DNA of 49,025 nt from Branchiostoma floridae (taxonomy: Eukaryota; Chordata; Leptocardii; Amphioxiformes; Branchiostomatidae): positions 1 through 49,025 of the forward strand of contig NW_023365757.1 in NCBI RefSeq assembly GCF_000003815.2, given 5' to 3'. Below, piece after piece: positions 1-9,117 of this stretch. The first letter of the stretch is position 1. Every line of letters begins with the position of its first letter. The notes beneath the pieces were generated by a model that saw only the letters and a program-made list of their open reading frames with translations, did no database searches and had not been told where the DNA came from. A program made the translations under genes and the position numbers.

Positions 1-61
1 AATACTCCTCTGCCGGCTAAATTCCTTCCCATTTGCCACAGCAAGATCTGCTTGGAGATTA
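1..61. repeat. Right half of a foldback (hairpin) element, cut by the window edge
   Basis: The stretch ends in GATCTGCTTGGAGATTA, the terminal motif shared by the foldback elements of this window. Its interior (cctctgccggc, ccttcccatttgccacagc) is the complement of the half-element at 5052-5095 and matches the remnant at 8839-8878. Only one arm is visible, so it is one half of a hairpin whose other arm lies left of the window. Confidence 0.75.
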
Positions 62-151
62 ACAGGCTACTCTCGCACATGACCTGGCTGAAATATAGAA
101 ACGTTTAACAAACATAAACAGTCGCTGTTGGAGGTCAGATGTGAGACTTGC

Positions 152-1134
152 CTATTGGCTATAAAGCCGTCGAGAGGGTCAGGCCTTGCTCCAAACTCGA
201 TCAGTCGCCGAACGGTGTCGACATGCTTGTAGCCACAAGCATACATCAGTGGTGTGCACTGGAAGCCGTCCCGTACATCTACTGTTGCACCATGCTGCAC
301 CAGCAATACCACCACTTCTGTCCACCCTAAGTAGGATTTGGGGCAAGAAAAAACACAAGTTACTTTTCACATCATCATCATCACCCTTGCTATACGACAC
401 GAAAATCTATTACATCGTTACAAATTATTGTAAATTCCTTATTTCGTGCGCTTGTGTAGTCTAGCCTATAAACCCTTTACAAGTGTAGCTCATTTATTTT
501 GTCTAACTTAACATGTTGCCGGCTTAGTTTATCAAAACATCCGCATAACAAACCACGTATAGTAACACACACACACACACACACATGCCCGTAGCCAGGA
601 TTTTGGTTGGGGGGGTTCTTTTTAGTACTTGTGGGACCATCGAGCGCCGCAGGCGCGAGACTCACGCCGAAGGCGTGAGCTGCCTAGGGGGGTCCGGGGG
701 CATGCTCCCCCGGAAAATTTTTAAAATATTGACCCGCTGAAACCCCATTTCCTGCATTTTGACGGGCAAAATTTGCTGGCTAAGTTTAATGGAATTTCTA
801 TCCAAATACACAAGGCTTTTGGCATAAGTCTTTGAGCTAGTTATTTTCACCATGTCTGACACCAAAGGCTCGAGGCGTCGCAATGGAGGTCCGGGGAAAT
901 TTTGAAATCTGGACCCTCTGAAAAGCCATTTCCTGCACTTTCTTGGGCAAATTTTGCTGATAGACTCACTAAGATTGAATGAAATGTCTATAAGTAAAAA
1001 ATGGAAATCAGTCATGCCTTTGAAAAAAATTCTTGGACATGAAAAAGTGGACCTTCATGCATGAAAAAGCGGACCTTTTCAGCGTGTGGGGGGGTTCTTC
1101 CGAACCCCCCGAACCCCCCCTGGCTACGGGCATG

Positions 1135-1190
<56 letters not shown>

Positions 1191-3478
1191 ATACACACTG
1201 TCTACCCAAAATATAACTTTCCTGGCGAGGATAATAATAATGAAGAAGTTTATTTGCAAGTTCGTGCCCGAGGGCTTATTGCAAGTACATGGTATAAACA
1301 TAGTAGTAGATATATATGTGTCAATGGACAGTCATGAACAATATTTTACTCTAATACTATTTTACTATTTGCTATTTCTAAACAGGTTGGGTTGGACTTC
1401 TTACTTGGAAGCAGAGGGAGACGAAAAGCCCCACCTTTTCTAAAATTTGTGGGTTCTGCGATTTCAAGAGAAAAGTGGCTTTCTGTTCGTCTGTCAATGT
1501 GGGGAAGTTGGGATAAGTCTTTGTGGCTTCTCTTAACAGAGTGATTCTTTCGGTTTCGTTGAATGAACATTTGGAAATTATATTTGTTATGTCTGCCACT
1601 GCTTTAGATGTACAGTATTTACAAATTCTTTCACACATTGGTAATCTCTTATATCTCCCTCTCTACTTCAAGAGGACACGCGCTAATTCTGACTTTGCTT
1701 ATTGCGGAGCGCAGCTCAAAATCAACTAGTTCTAAGTACTTCTCTCTGGCGTATACAGATTTACAAGTTGTACTAGTATACTTTAGAGACAAGCATTTGT
1801 CAACCCACCTTTCATCGCTGCTGCATGGAGGGGGGCAAATGAACCCGTTCTTTCCGCCACAGACGCCCCCTTGCGGAGCAGCAGCCTCACTATGTTGACG
1901 TGTCCAGCCATGGAAGCGATGTACAATGCTGTGCCAGAGATATCTTCTATCGCATGTTTGAAGTCAACGTCTGCACCTGGGTTTGGTGAGCCATGATTTC
2001 ATTTTTCAAAATGAGATTTCATGATAAAACAAATTCAATTACTGATAGTAGCCTCCACCAAAAAGCTCATTTATTTATACCTCCAGATCTGACGTACATA
2101 CAAAAACAAAAAAAACAATGGCATTGTGGTGCAAAATATGTTGTAAAAACTGACAAGAATTTCAAACAATGCTGTGAGAAAAGGTGTGAGGCGCCATCAC
2201 CAGGGTCATGAAATTGAGAACTATAGGAGAAATCAACTATTCCTCGACTATACATAGCTGTACGAGGAGTTTGCCACCTAGCCTGGTTAGGCCGGGAGAC
2301 ATTAAGATTTCAGTACATAAATAGAATTAAAGCCCGATAAAGCGCCAAAAAAAACGTAAAAAAAAAAACAGCCGGAACCTAACCTCTGCTTGGAGATTCG
2401 GAAACCAGACCTCGACTCGATCTCAATAATTAGATACCTAACAGGGTCTAACGCAGTTAATATGGCAATGTTGGCTCGCGACGGAAAACATCAAAAGGTG
2501 TCAGTAGCAGTGCCGCCAGTGTACTGTACTTCGCACTTATGTACAAATATCTATTTGTTATCATATGCATAATTTAAATAATCACCTACTGAGGCAAACT
2601 CCCTCTTGTAAAAGGTTCAACTTTGAGAAATTGAGAGAACATTTTTGTGCATCGCATTTCTGCTGTAAACTGAAAATCTAAACCACTTGTAGAAATAAAT
2701 AGCAGTAACTAAAAAATGCAAATAGCATAAGATAAAACTAGGCCTGGAGAAAATTACACATCAATCGGTACTGTGCACAGATGCTGATTTGCAGGAGGCT
2801 AGTTTGTTTACAGTTCCGGTGGTCGGCTTGGCGGGGTGCTCAGAACAGTGGGAGATTTCACAAAAGAAATAACATTACTAATTCAGTCCAGGCCAGCCGA
2901 ACACATGCAAAGCATAAAGAATAGAAAAAGACGTCCAAATCCAGAAGTAGAAATGAAAGTTTGTCATGTTTGTTGGAGACAACAAAAGCTAAGTCGTGTT
3001 CATAATCCACCCCACATGTCATCACAATTTGCTAAATAGAAACAGCAAGAACTCAACTCAGAACAACTTGAAAATAACCGTTGACAAAATAGAAATCACA
3101 ACAAACACGCCTAAAAACCAGCGTAGGACAAAACTTGCATAACCCCTGCTTGGAGAGTAGAGATGATTCTGGTGGAGACACCGGCGAAAGGAGGTAGGAA
3201 TCGTATACGTAGGATACTTTTAGTACAAAAGATGAAAGTCGTTCAACCAAGGAGGTTGAAAAAAGGAATTCTTTTTTCAACCTCCTTGGTTCAACTTTAC
3301 TTTTAGATCACGGATTCAAGGAACTGTTGTAACTGCCATAATTTGTAGCCATATTTCGATAAGAATCTTATAATAGTTAACTCGCTTCGGACTTACCAGC
3401 TTTCAATGCTGCTTCAGCGCCTTCAAGTGAGTCGTGGACAGCAGCATGCATCAGAGCTTCATTCGCATTTTCCGCCAT
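152..3478 (-). CDS. G1: ankyrin-repeat/MYND-type protein, 5' part (exons 1-3); continues off the left edge
   Basis: Three coding exons are visible: exon 1 3397-3478 (ATG at 3478), exon 2 1809-1976, exon 3 152-326. Exon 1 encodes MAENANEALMHAAVHDSLEG and a few more residues, and splices in phase 1 at CTG|GTAAGT. Exon 2 starts after CCCAG with the conserved G-A-D-[VI]-D. Exons 2 and 3 carry ankyrin repeats (GTALY.ASMAGH.N.VRLLLRKGAS; TPLMYACGYKHVDTVRRLIEFGARPD). Exon 3 ends at a non-canonical GC donor (AATAG|GCAAGT). The MYND exons 4-5 would lie left of position 1. Ankyrin repeats bind proteins and MYND fingers usually bind proline-rich peptides, so a scaffold or adaptor role is likely but not shown. 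Intron 2 carries a LINE fragment and a CA-flanked transposon. G2 is its closest paralogue, and the two form a direct repeat unit of about 3.3 kb. Confidence 0.82.
565..584. repeat. (AC)n microsatellite, left side of the element at 584-1134
   Basis: About ten AC dinucleotides abut the left inverted repeat of the next element. A longer AC tract abuts its right end. Confidence 0.9.
584..1134. mobile_element. DNA-transposon-like element with CATGCCCGTAGCCAGG terminal inverted repeats
   Basis: The left end CATGCCCGTAGCCAGG (584-599) and right end CCTGGCTACGGGCATG (1119-1134) are perfect inverted copies, each followed inward by a C/G-run. Inside are GC-rich hairpins such as GCGCCGCAGGCGC and CACGCCGAAGGCGTG, and two diverged direct copies of a module ending in a CCATTTCCTGCA-type string (about 690-780 and 880-970). 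No open reading frame is worth keeping. From memory, sequences beginning this way are common in marine invertebrate genomes; I cannot check. It sits in intron 2 of G1, inside an AC microsatellite, so a target duplication cannot be told from the repeat. Confidence 0.7.
1135..1186. repeat. (CA)n microsatellite, right side of the element at 584-1134
   Basis: A pure CA/AC tract of about 50 bp directly follows the right inverted repeat. Read-throughs of this tract (poly His-Thr, poly Cys-Val) are not genes. Confidence 0.95.
1215..1790 (-). mobile_element. LINE (non-LTR retrotransposon) fragment: 3' end of reverse-transcriptase ORF plus 3' tail
   Basis: Read on the minus strand, 1780 to 1378 gives the end of a LINE ORF2. 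The order is YAREKYLELVDFELRSAISK, then a short stretch to LEVERGRY, then a C-x2-C motif (CERICKYC), a hydrophobic/Phe-rich tail and a stop at 1378. This layout (ERLCKxC followed by a PNF motif) is typical of the extreme C-terminus of CR1/L2-like LINE proteins. One frameshift is needed near 1655, between EVER and GRYKRLP, so the copy is dead. The tail at 1215-1300 (CTTGCAATAAGCCCTCGGGC, then ATT repeats) recurs as an isolated tail at 47386-47450. It lies in intron 2 of G1, close to the exon 2 donor. I cannot assign a clade with certainty. Confidence 0.72.
2331..2398. mobile_element. Right-end fragment of the ~200-bp inverted-repeat element (CAGCCGGA... family) in G1 intron 1
   Basis: AAAGCCCGATAAAGCG, a poly-A stretch, ACAGCCGGAACCTAACCTC and the end motif TGCTTGGAGATT match the right half of the full elements at 9542-9734 and 10514-10726. 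No left half is visible. The same fragment is at the matching place in G2 (5656-5723), so it predates the G1/G2 duplication. Confidence 0.7.
3241..3295. repeat. Near-perfect 55-bp palindrome, short foldback with CAAGGAGGTT ends
   Basis: GTTCAACCAAGGAGGTTG... folds back on ...CAACCTCCTTGGTTCAAC around GGAATTC. The matching intron of G2 (near 6538) lacks it and reads GTCGTTCAGCTTATTTTTAG. GTTCAAC is present on both sides, consistent with a 7-bp target duplication. The termini differ from the AAGCAGA foldback family. Confidence 0.7.
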
Positions 3479-3582
3479 TTCGTTAGGATCGTTGTCGACA
3501 CCTCTTTAAAGAGGTCGCCTAAATTAATGACTGTACTCACTGCTGGATCTGAACTAACTGAGGTAGCATGGGTGGGGGTTTG

Positions 3583-3612
3583 GTCACGTGAGTCTTTGTT
3601 TTGACACGTCAC
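3583..3612 (-). promoter_or_regulatory. G1 upstream module: E-box CACGTG plus CRE-like ACGTCA
   Basis: CACGTG (3585-3590) and ACGTCA (3606-3611) lie about 110-135 bp upstream of the G1 ATG, separated by a conserved CTTTGTTTTG-type linker. The same order recurs upstream of most paralogues (G2 6901-6928, G4 18024-18050, G6 23815-23841). Core matches and their conservation are seen; factor binding (bHLH-ZIP or CREB/ATF type) is inferred. Confidence 0.5.
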
Positions 3613-4319
3613 AAGAGCGACATGAGAACGTAAAAGTTCAGGAAAGGAAGTATTGAAAACCTAGTTTTTTTTTCTATTCTATCACTAATAATCATATTTT
3701 TTCTATAAATTCAAGTACTACTATGGTGTTGAGTATTCAATGCACAAATATGCCAAGGAATCGCTAATTATTCGCCCTCCGAGTGTGTGCTACTTGCGCT
3801 TGGCTGCTATCATCAAGGCTGCTTCAAGCAGATGTTGGACGGGGTATCGTTACCTTCTCGCTTGCTCCGGATGTGACAAATGTTAAAGAGCGGCAATATG
3901 GACTATACTTGACGAGTTCTAATTTTTTTTCACATTGTTGACAGATTACATGATAAGATAAAAACAACAAGCCTTTTAAGTGTCTGTCCAATCTTCTTTA
4001 GTTTCAAGTCTGTTTGATATTCGTACTAAACTACATGTGAACTCTCCTGTGAATATCACAGAATACACACACGGAAGAAAAGGTGGGATTCTTTGTCTTC
4101 AAAAGAAGTCAAAATCTTTAGGAATTTAGAGCCAACATTTAGACTTGAAAAGTCGCATACTATATAGTTTCTGATTTTTGTCTGTCTCGTTCGCATTGAA
4201 TCTACTTGCTATTATTAGCCTTCGGGCCAAAAATATCATTGTTACAGAGGTCCGACATTGCTAGTTATTTGGTATTTGTAGGGGTTCTGGCATAACACTA
4301 CGTAGTATTTAAAAAAATA

Positions 4320-4486
4320 ACGGACCTGGAAAAATACAGTTGACTGGATGTTGGGCCGATCAAAAAATGATCAGATTACTACGGCGGCAGGTGTCCACGT
4401 TTTGAGGCTTATTGGTCCAAGAAAATAGCAAGAGCGGACCTGGACCTAGATTTACTTACATTTTCTGTATGGGTACCCACCCCTAC
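4320..4486. mobile_element. Degraded copy of the hAT-like MITE (right end), shared by the G1/G2 flanks
   Basis: The sequence around 4385-4486 (GGCTTATTGGTCCAAGAAAA, repeated GGACCTGGACCT, GGGTACCCACCCCTA) resembles the intact element at 14779-15211, whose right end is GTACCGGTACCCAGCCCTA. A second degraded copy is at 8236-8357. Both lie in duplicated flanking DNA, so this family was already present before the tandem duplication. Confidence 0.55.
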
Positions 4487-4499
4487 ACCCAGGTATTTT

Positions 4500-5051
4500 T
4501 CCTACCTTAAACTATCAAGGAAGCGGCACCCATGCTGCCTTAAAGTACTACAGATTGTCACAACCACACAGTAACTCATCAGTCCGCTCTGTTACTTTTA
4601 TTATGTGAAACCAAGGAGCTTTTAGCTGCTTGGTGAAACACGCTTCAGTAATCATACAGTGGCATTGCTCTAACACTCTACAGATAGAAAACGATAATGT
4701 GGTAAACTGGATGCTAGACTGTTTTAAGGGCCTACACAGGTCAACTCCTTAGTAGTATGTGTAACACAAACTCCGCTGTCCAGGGCTGTAACTGGCCCCT
4801 CCCCGCCGGCGGATGTTTGGCGGGCTGCTATAAGCGAGATTTAATCAGGCTAACTCCTTAGCTGTGGGGACAACATGCACAAAGTACTACTAGAAGTAAC
4901 CTCGTGGTCTTTGGGGTCTGTCGGCCCTAGACTCTACAGCCGAGTAGTAAGCCTGTGTATGCCTTTGAAACAATCTAGAATCCAGGCTAGAAAAGTGTTC
5001 ACTACAAAAGTGAGATTGTAAACAAAGAAATCCTGCTTTCTATCTTACACC
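4500..5051. repeat. Duplicated intergenic block (3' flank of G2), second copy at 8370-8860
   Basis: From ACCTTAAACTATCAAGGA to the TAGTAAGCCTGTGTATGCC and AAAAGTGTTCACTACAAAAG strings, this block is nearly the same as 8370-8830 next to G3. Related, more diverged versions flank G4 (13140-13530) and G6 (28790-29170). It contains an inverted-repeat unit (4703-4990) with ends like CTGGATGCTAGACTGTTT and AAACAATCTAGAATCCAGG. No coding sequence is evident. The block marks the 3' boundary of the gene-sized duplication unit. Confidence 0.65.
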
Positions 5052-5095
5052 TAATCTCCAAGCAGATCTTGCTGTGGCAAATGGGAAGGAGTTTA
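5052..5095. repeat. Left half of a foldback element, interrupted by the 5096-5195 gap
   Basis: TAATCTCCAAGCAGATCTTG starts the half-element, which runs straight into a 100-N gap. Its complement is seen at 1-61 and 8839-8878. The gap therefore starts inside a hairpin. Confidence 0.7.
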
Positions 5096-5195
5096 NNNNN
5101 NNNNNNNNNNNNNNNNNNNNNNNNNNNNNNNNNNNNNNNNNNNNNNNNNNNNNNNNNNNNNNNNNNNNNNNNNNNNNNNNNNNNNNNNNNNNNNN

Positions 5196-6799
5196 ATGCT
5201 GTGCCAGAGATATCTTCTATCGCATGTTTGAAGTCAACGTCTGCACCTGGGTTTGGTGAGCCATGATTTCATTTTTCAAAATGAGATTTCATGATGAAAC
5301 CAAGGATGAAACAAATTCAATTACTGATAGTAGCCTCCACCAAAAAGCTCATTACCTTCATCAATTGTACTACATCAATTAGCCCAAATGGACAGATCTG
5401 ATGTACATACAAAACCAAAACAAAAAACAAAAAAACAATGGCATTGTGGTGCAAAAATATGTTGTAAAAACTGACAAGAATTTCAAACAATGCTGTGAGA
5501 AAAGGTGTGAGGCGCCATCACCAGGGTCATGAATGAGAACTATAAGAGAAATCAACTATTCCTCGACTATTGCATAGCTGTATGAGGTGTAAAGTTTGCC
5601 ACCTAGCCTGGTTAGGCCGGGAGACATCAAGATTTCAGTACATTAATAGAATTAAAGCCCGATAAAGCGCAAAAAAAAAAAAACGTAAAAAAACAGCCGG
5701 AACCTAACCTCTGCTTGGAGATTCGGAAACCAGACCTCGACTCGATCTCAATGATTAGATACCTAACAGGGTCTAACGCAGTTAATATGGCAATGTTGGC
5801 TCGCGACGGAAAACATCAAATGTGTCAGTATCAGTGCCGCCAATGTACTGTACTTCGCACTTATGTACAAATATCTATTTGTCATGATCATATGCATGAT
5901 TTGAATAATCACCTACTTATGCAAACTCCCTCTTGTAAAAGGTTCAACTTTGAGAAATTGAGAGAACATCTTTGTGCATCGCATTTCTGCTGTAAACTGA
6001 GAATCTAAACCACTTGTAGAGATAAATAGCAGTACTAAAATGCAAATAGCATAAAATAAAACTAGGCCTGGAGAAAATTACACATCAATCGGTACTGTGC
6101 ACAGATGCTGATTTGCAGGCGGCTAGTTTGTTTACAGTTCCGGTGGTCGGCATGGCGGGGTGCTCAGAACAGTGGGAGGTTTCACAAAAGAAATAACATT
6201 ACTAATTCAGTCCAGGAACACAAACAAAGCATAAAGAATAGAAAAAGACAAATCCAGAAGTCGAAATGAAAGTTTGTCATGTTTGTTTCAGACAACAAAA
6301 GCTAAGTCGTGTTCATAATCCACCCCACATGTCATCACAATTTGCTAGATAAAAACTGCAAAAACAACTTGAAAATCTTTTTTAACCTCCTTGCAAAAAT
6401 ATATAGAAATTACAACAAACACGCCTAAAAGTCTACAAAACCTGCATAACCCCTGAGAGTAGAGGTGATTTTGGTGGAGAGACCGGCGAAAGGAGGTAGG
6501 AATCGTAGGATACTTTTTAATAGTACAAAAGATAAAAGTCGTTCAGCTTATTTTTAGATCACGGATTCACGGAAACAGCCATAAATTTATAATAATAGTA
6601 CAAAAGATAAAAGTCGTTCAGCTTATTTTTAGATCACGGATTCACAGAAACAGCCATAAATCTATAATAATTTGGAGCCAAGATTTCTTTGATAAAGTTA
6701 ACTCGCTATGGACTTACCAGCCTTCAATGCTGCCTCAGCGCCTTCTAGTGAGTCGTGGACAGCAGCGTGCATCAGAGCTTCATTCGCATTTACCGCCAT
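5196..6799 (-). CDS. G2: ankyrin-repeat/MYND-type protein, fragment (exon 1 and start of exon 2); rest in a gap
   Basis: Exon 1 is 6718-6799 (ATG at 6799). It differs from G1 by few changes (MAVNANEALMHAAVHDSLEG start) and has the donor CTG|GTAAGT. Exon 2 begins at 5246 and is read only to 5196, where the 100-N gap starts (G-A-D-V-D-F-K-H-A, then ISGTA). Left of the gap the sequence is already the 3' flank. The rest of exon 2 and exons 3-5 are therefore missing from the assembly or were deleted. A 100-N run usually marks a gap of unknown size, so loss in assembly is the simpler reading. Intron 1 matches G1 intron 1 closely. Confidence 0.75.
5656..5723. mobile_element. Right-end fragment of the CAGCCGGA inverted-repeat element in G2 intron 1
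   Basis: This is the paralogous copy of the fragment at 2331-2398, at the same place in the duplicated intron. It ends CTGCTTGGAGATT. Confidence 0.65.
6519..6669. repeat. 75-bp tandem duplication in G2 intron 1
   Basis: Two adjacent copies begin with TAGTACAAAAGATAAAAGTC at 6521 and 6596. Each continues through AGATCACGGATTCAC and CAGCCATAAAT. G1 has a single copy near 3219-3345, interrupted by its palindrome. Confidence 0.85.
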
Positions 6800-6898
6800 T
6801 TCGTTAGGACCTGGTTAGGACCGTTGTCGACACCTCTTGCGCCTATGAAGATCTGAACCTTCTGATCTGAAATCCACTGAAGCATGGGTTGGAGTTTG

Positions 6899-6929
6899 GT
6901 CACGTGAGCCTTTGTTTTGGCACGTCATA
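6899..6929 (-). promoter_or_regulatory. G2 upstream module: E-box CACGTG plus CRE-like CACGTCAT
   Basis: CACGTG (6901-6906) and CACGTCAT (6921-6928) lie about 100-130 bp upstream of the G2 ATG, with the same linker as in G1, G4 and G6. Confidence 0.5.
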
Positions 6930-7684
6930 AAAACGACCTGAGAACGTTAATGTTTAGAAAAGGACGTATTGAAAACCTAGTTGTTTTCTATTCTATCACT
7001 TATTTTGACGATGACGATCATATTTTTCTACACAAGTACTACTATTGTGTCAAGTGATCAATGCAGAAATATGCGAAGAAATCGCTATTACTCGCCCTTC
7101 CGGGTGTGTGCATCTTGCGCTTGGCTGCTATCATCACTGCTGCTTACAGCAGATGTTGGACGGGGGATTGCTACCTTCTTGCTTGCTCCGGGTGTAACAA
7201 ATGAAAGAGAGTGACATAATGGACTATACTTTCCACATTGTTGACAGATTACATGATGAGATTTAAAAAACAAGCCCTTAAAAAGTGTCTGTCTAACCTT
7301 CTCTACTTAAAATTCACACTTCAAGTTCAAGTCTGTTTGATCTTCGTATTTTCACACTTCAATCGCCCACAGTACTTCATTTTCACTTCAGGCATACATC
7401 AGATATACATTAATTGAAAATTGTTGAATTTTAGGAACAAAATTGATTGTCTGTCGCGTGTTCTGCTTCATTTCCAAAATGCCTCAATTTTCAACTAAAA
7501 ACTATACTTACCTTGCGAGCTAGACCATTGTCAAGAGCACTGGCGGGGTGAACGTTTTAAATGTTGTGATTGAGATGAACTGGGAAGCGATTTGCCGGGT
7601 TCATTTTGGGGTTATATCAAAATTCCACGGGCCGGCGGGGGTGTTCTCGGAATGTCCGCTTTAATTTTCCCGAGAACTGTAACC

Positions 7685-8015
7685 TAATCTCCAAGCAGAT
7701 ACCCTGAGAGCCAGACAGGACCGGGTAGCTAGCGAGTTTTGTTCGGGGATCCAAGGCAGTCAGCCCGCAGATCTCACATTAGTGCTCCGGGGAGTTATCG
7801 AAGGGTAGATAAACTGTCCTAGCTGCCCGATCCCGGCTGGCTCCCAGGGTACCAAGCAGATTCCTCCGTGGCATAAGACAGTAACATAAGCTGGGGAAGG
7901 AGTTTAGTCGGCAGAGGAGTAATGCTGGCCTCCTCTGCCGGCTTAACTCGAGCTCCTTCCCTAGCTTATGATAATGTTACTGTATTATGCCACGGAGGAA
8001 TCTGCTTGGAGATTA
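7685..8015. mobile_element. Foldback element, interrupted by a second nested element
   Basis: The ends are TAATCTCCAAGCAGAT and ATCTGCTTGGAGATTA. CTGTAACC flanks both sides, an 8-bp target duplication (9 bp if the final A is shared). The core hairpin arms are long: ATTCCTCCGTGGCATAAGAC... pairs with ...TTATGCCACGGAGGAAT around an AATGCTGG centre near 7921. The left terminal repeat is split by the element at 7700-7851. No paralogue shows this insertion at this site, so it is specific to the G2 upstream flank. No coding capacity. Confidence 0.82.
7700..7851. mobile_element. Nested 152-bp inverted-repeat element inside the terminal repeat of the 7685-8015 foldback
   Basis: The ends TACCCTGAGAGCCAGAC and GCTGGCTCCCAGGGTA are inverted repeats. 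CCAAGCAGA is present directly before (7691-7699) and after (7852-7860), a 9-bp target duplication. It begins and ends with TA, as do several foldbacks here, but the ends otherwise differ. Confidence 0.8.
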
Positions 8016-8235
8016 CTGTAACCATTCCCGAGGGCTATACGCTTATAAAGGAAGGAACGTCTGCTTTCCAAGAGGACTGTACGCTTGAAAGTCGAGAACC
8101 GTCTGCTTTTCTCATGTTTCTAGAGGACTGTACGCATTCCCAAGGACTGTCTTCATTCGATTCGTTGGGGTGATTTATGTAATACTAGTACAAATAACTC
8201 TTATATTCCTTTTATGACGTTGCACTGATAGAAAA

Positions 8236-8357
8236 AACAGCAGGCGTTCACGTGATTTGAGGCTTATTGGTCCAAGAAAATAGCAAAAGCGGACCTGTAC
8301 CTAATTCTCTGGACCTGGACCGTACTTGTAATTTCTGTTTGGGTACCCACCCCTACA
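8236..8357. mobile_element. Degraded hAT-like MITE copy in the 3' flank region of G3
   Basis: It shares GGCTTATTGGTCCAAGAAAA, runs of GGACCTG, and GGGTACCCACCCCTA with the copy at 4320-4486, and by the right-end motif with the intact element at 14779-15211. Confidence 0.5.
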
Positions 8358-8602
8358 CCCAGGTATTTTTCTTACCTTAAACTATCAAGGAGCGGCGCCC
8401 ATGCTGCCTTGCAGTAATAGAAGATGGTTAAACAATACCACAGATTGTTCCTTACAACCACACAGTAACTCATCAGTCCACTCTGTTACTTTTATTATGT
8501 GAAACCAAGGAGGTTTTAGCTTCTTGGTGAAACACGCTTCAGTGACTATACAGTGGCATTGCTCTAACAACACTATAGAGATAGAAAATGATAATGCAGT
8601 AA

Positions 8603-8777
8603 ACTGGATGCTAGACTGTTTCAAGGGCCTACACAGGTCAACTCCTTAGCTGTGGGGACAACATGCACAAAGTACTACTAGAAGTAACCTCATGGTCTTT
8701 AGGGTCTGTCGGCCCTAGACTCTACAGCCGAGTAGTAAGCCTGTGTATGCCTTTGAAACAATCTAGAATTCAGGCTA
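8603..8777. mobile_element. Imperfect inverted-repeat (MITE-like) unit with (T)AGCCTGGAT.C.AGACTGTT ends
   Basis: The left end ACTGGATGCTAGACTGTTTC and right end GAAACAATCTAGAATTCAGG are inverted. The same unit, more or less diverged, is at 4703-4990, 13186-13473, 22247-22381 and 28872-29021, each time in the 3' flank of a paralogue. It therefore belongs to the ancestral duplication unit rather than to independent insertions. Confidence 0.55.
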
Positions 8778-8838
8778 GAAAAGTGTTCACTACAAAAGTG
8801 AGATTTTGTTTACAACGTCTGAACAATGCCCGATGCTT

Positions 8839-8878
8839 ACTCCTTCCATTTGCCACAGCAAGATCTGCTTGGAGATTA
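8839..8878. repeat. Foldback right-arm remnant
   Basis: ACTCCTTCCATTTGCCACAG followed by CAAGATCTGCTTGGAGATTA matches one arm of the 1-61/5052-5095 foldback. The opposite arm is absent. Confidence 0.6.
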
Positions 8879-9117
8879 CTTACACCCTGCTTTAACTTAA
8901 CTTTCTTCAACACGGTAAGGTGAATTAAAAAAATCAAACTGTATAAGCATTTCAACAAAATACATGTGTGAAAAGACAAGAAAACATGCCGTGTTATTTT
9001 CTACATTAAGAAGCATCACAATGAGTATTCCAAGTGAGATAAACAAGCCACTGATCTTTCACTACAAAAGTCTACATTCTGGCAGTGGTGTCACCGTGCA
9101 ATCAACTTCATAGAGAA

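Noticed and set aside
1008-1443. ORFs rich in Cys-Val or His-Thr repeats
   Set aside because: Read-through of the (AC)n microsatellite.
2390-6008. Duplicated ORFs starting MEIRKPDLDSIS (2390-2572 and 5715-6008)
   Set aside because: They start in the end of a transposon fragment, differ in length between copies through frameshifts, and lie in intron 1 of G1/G2.
8020-8175. Reading of GAGGACTGTACGC repeats as coding
   Set aside because: The repeats are short and irregular and recur in noncoding DNA at 18800-18890.
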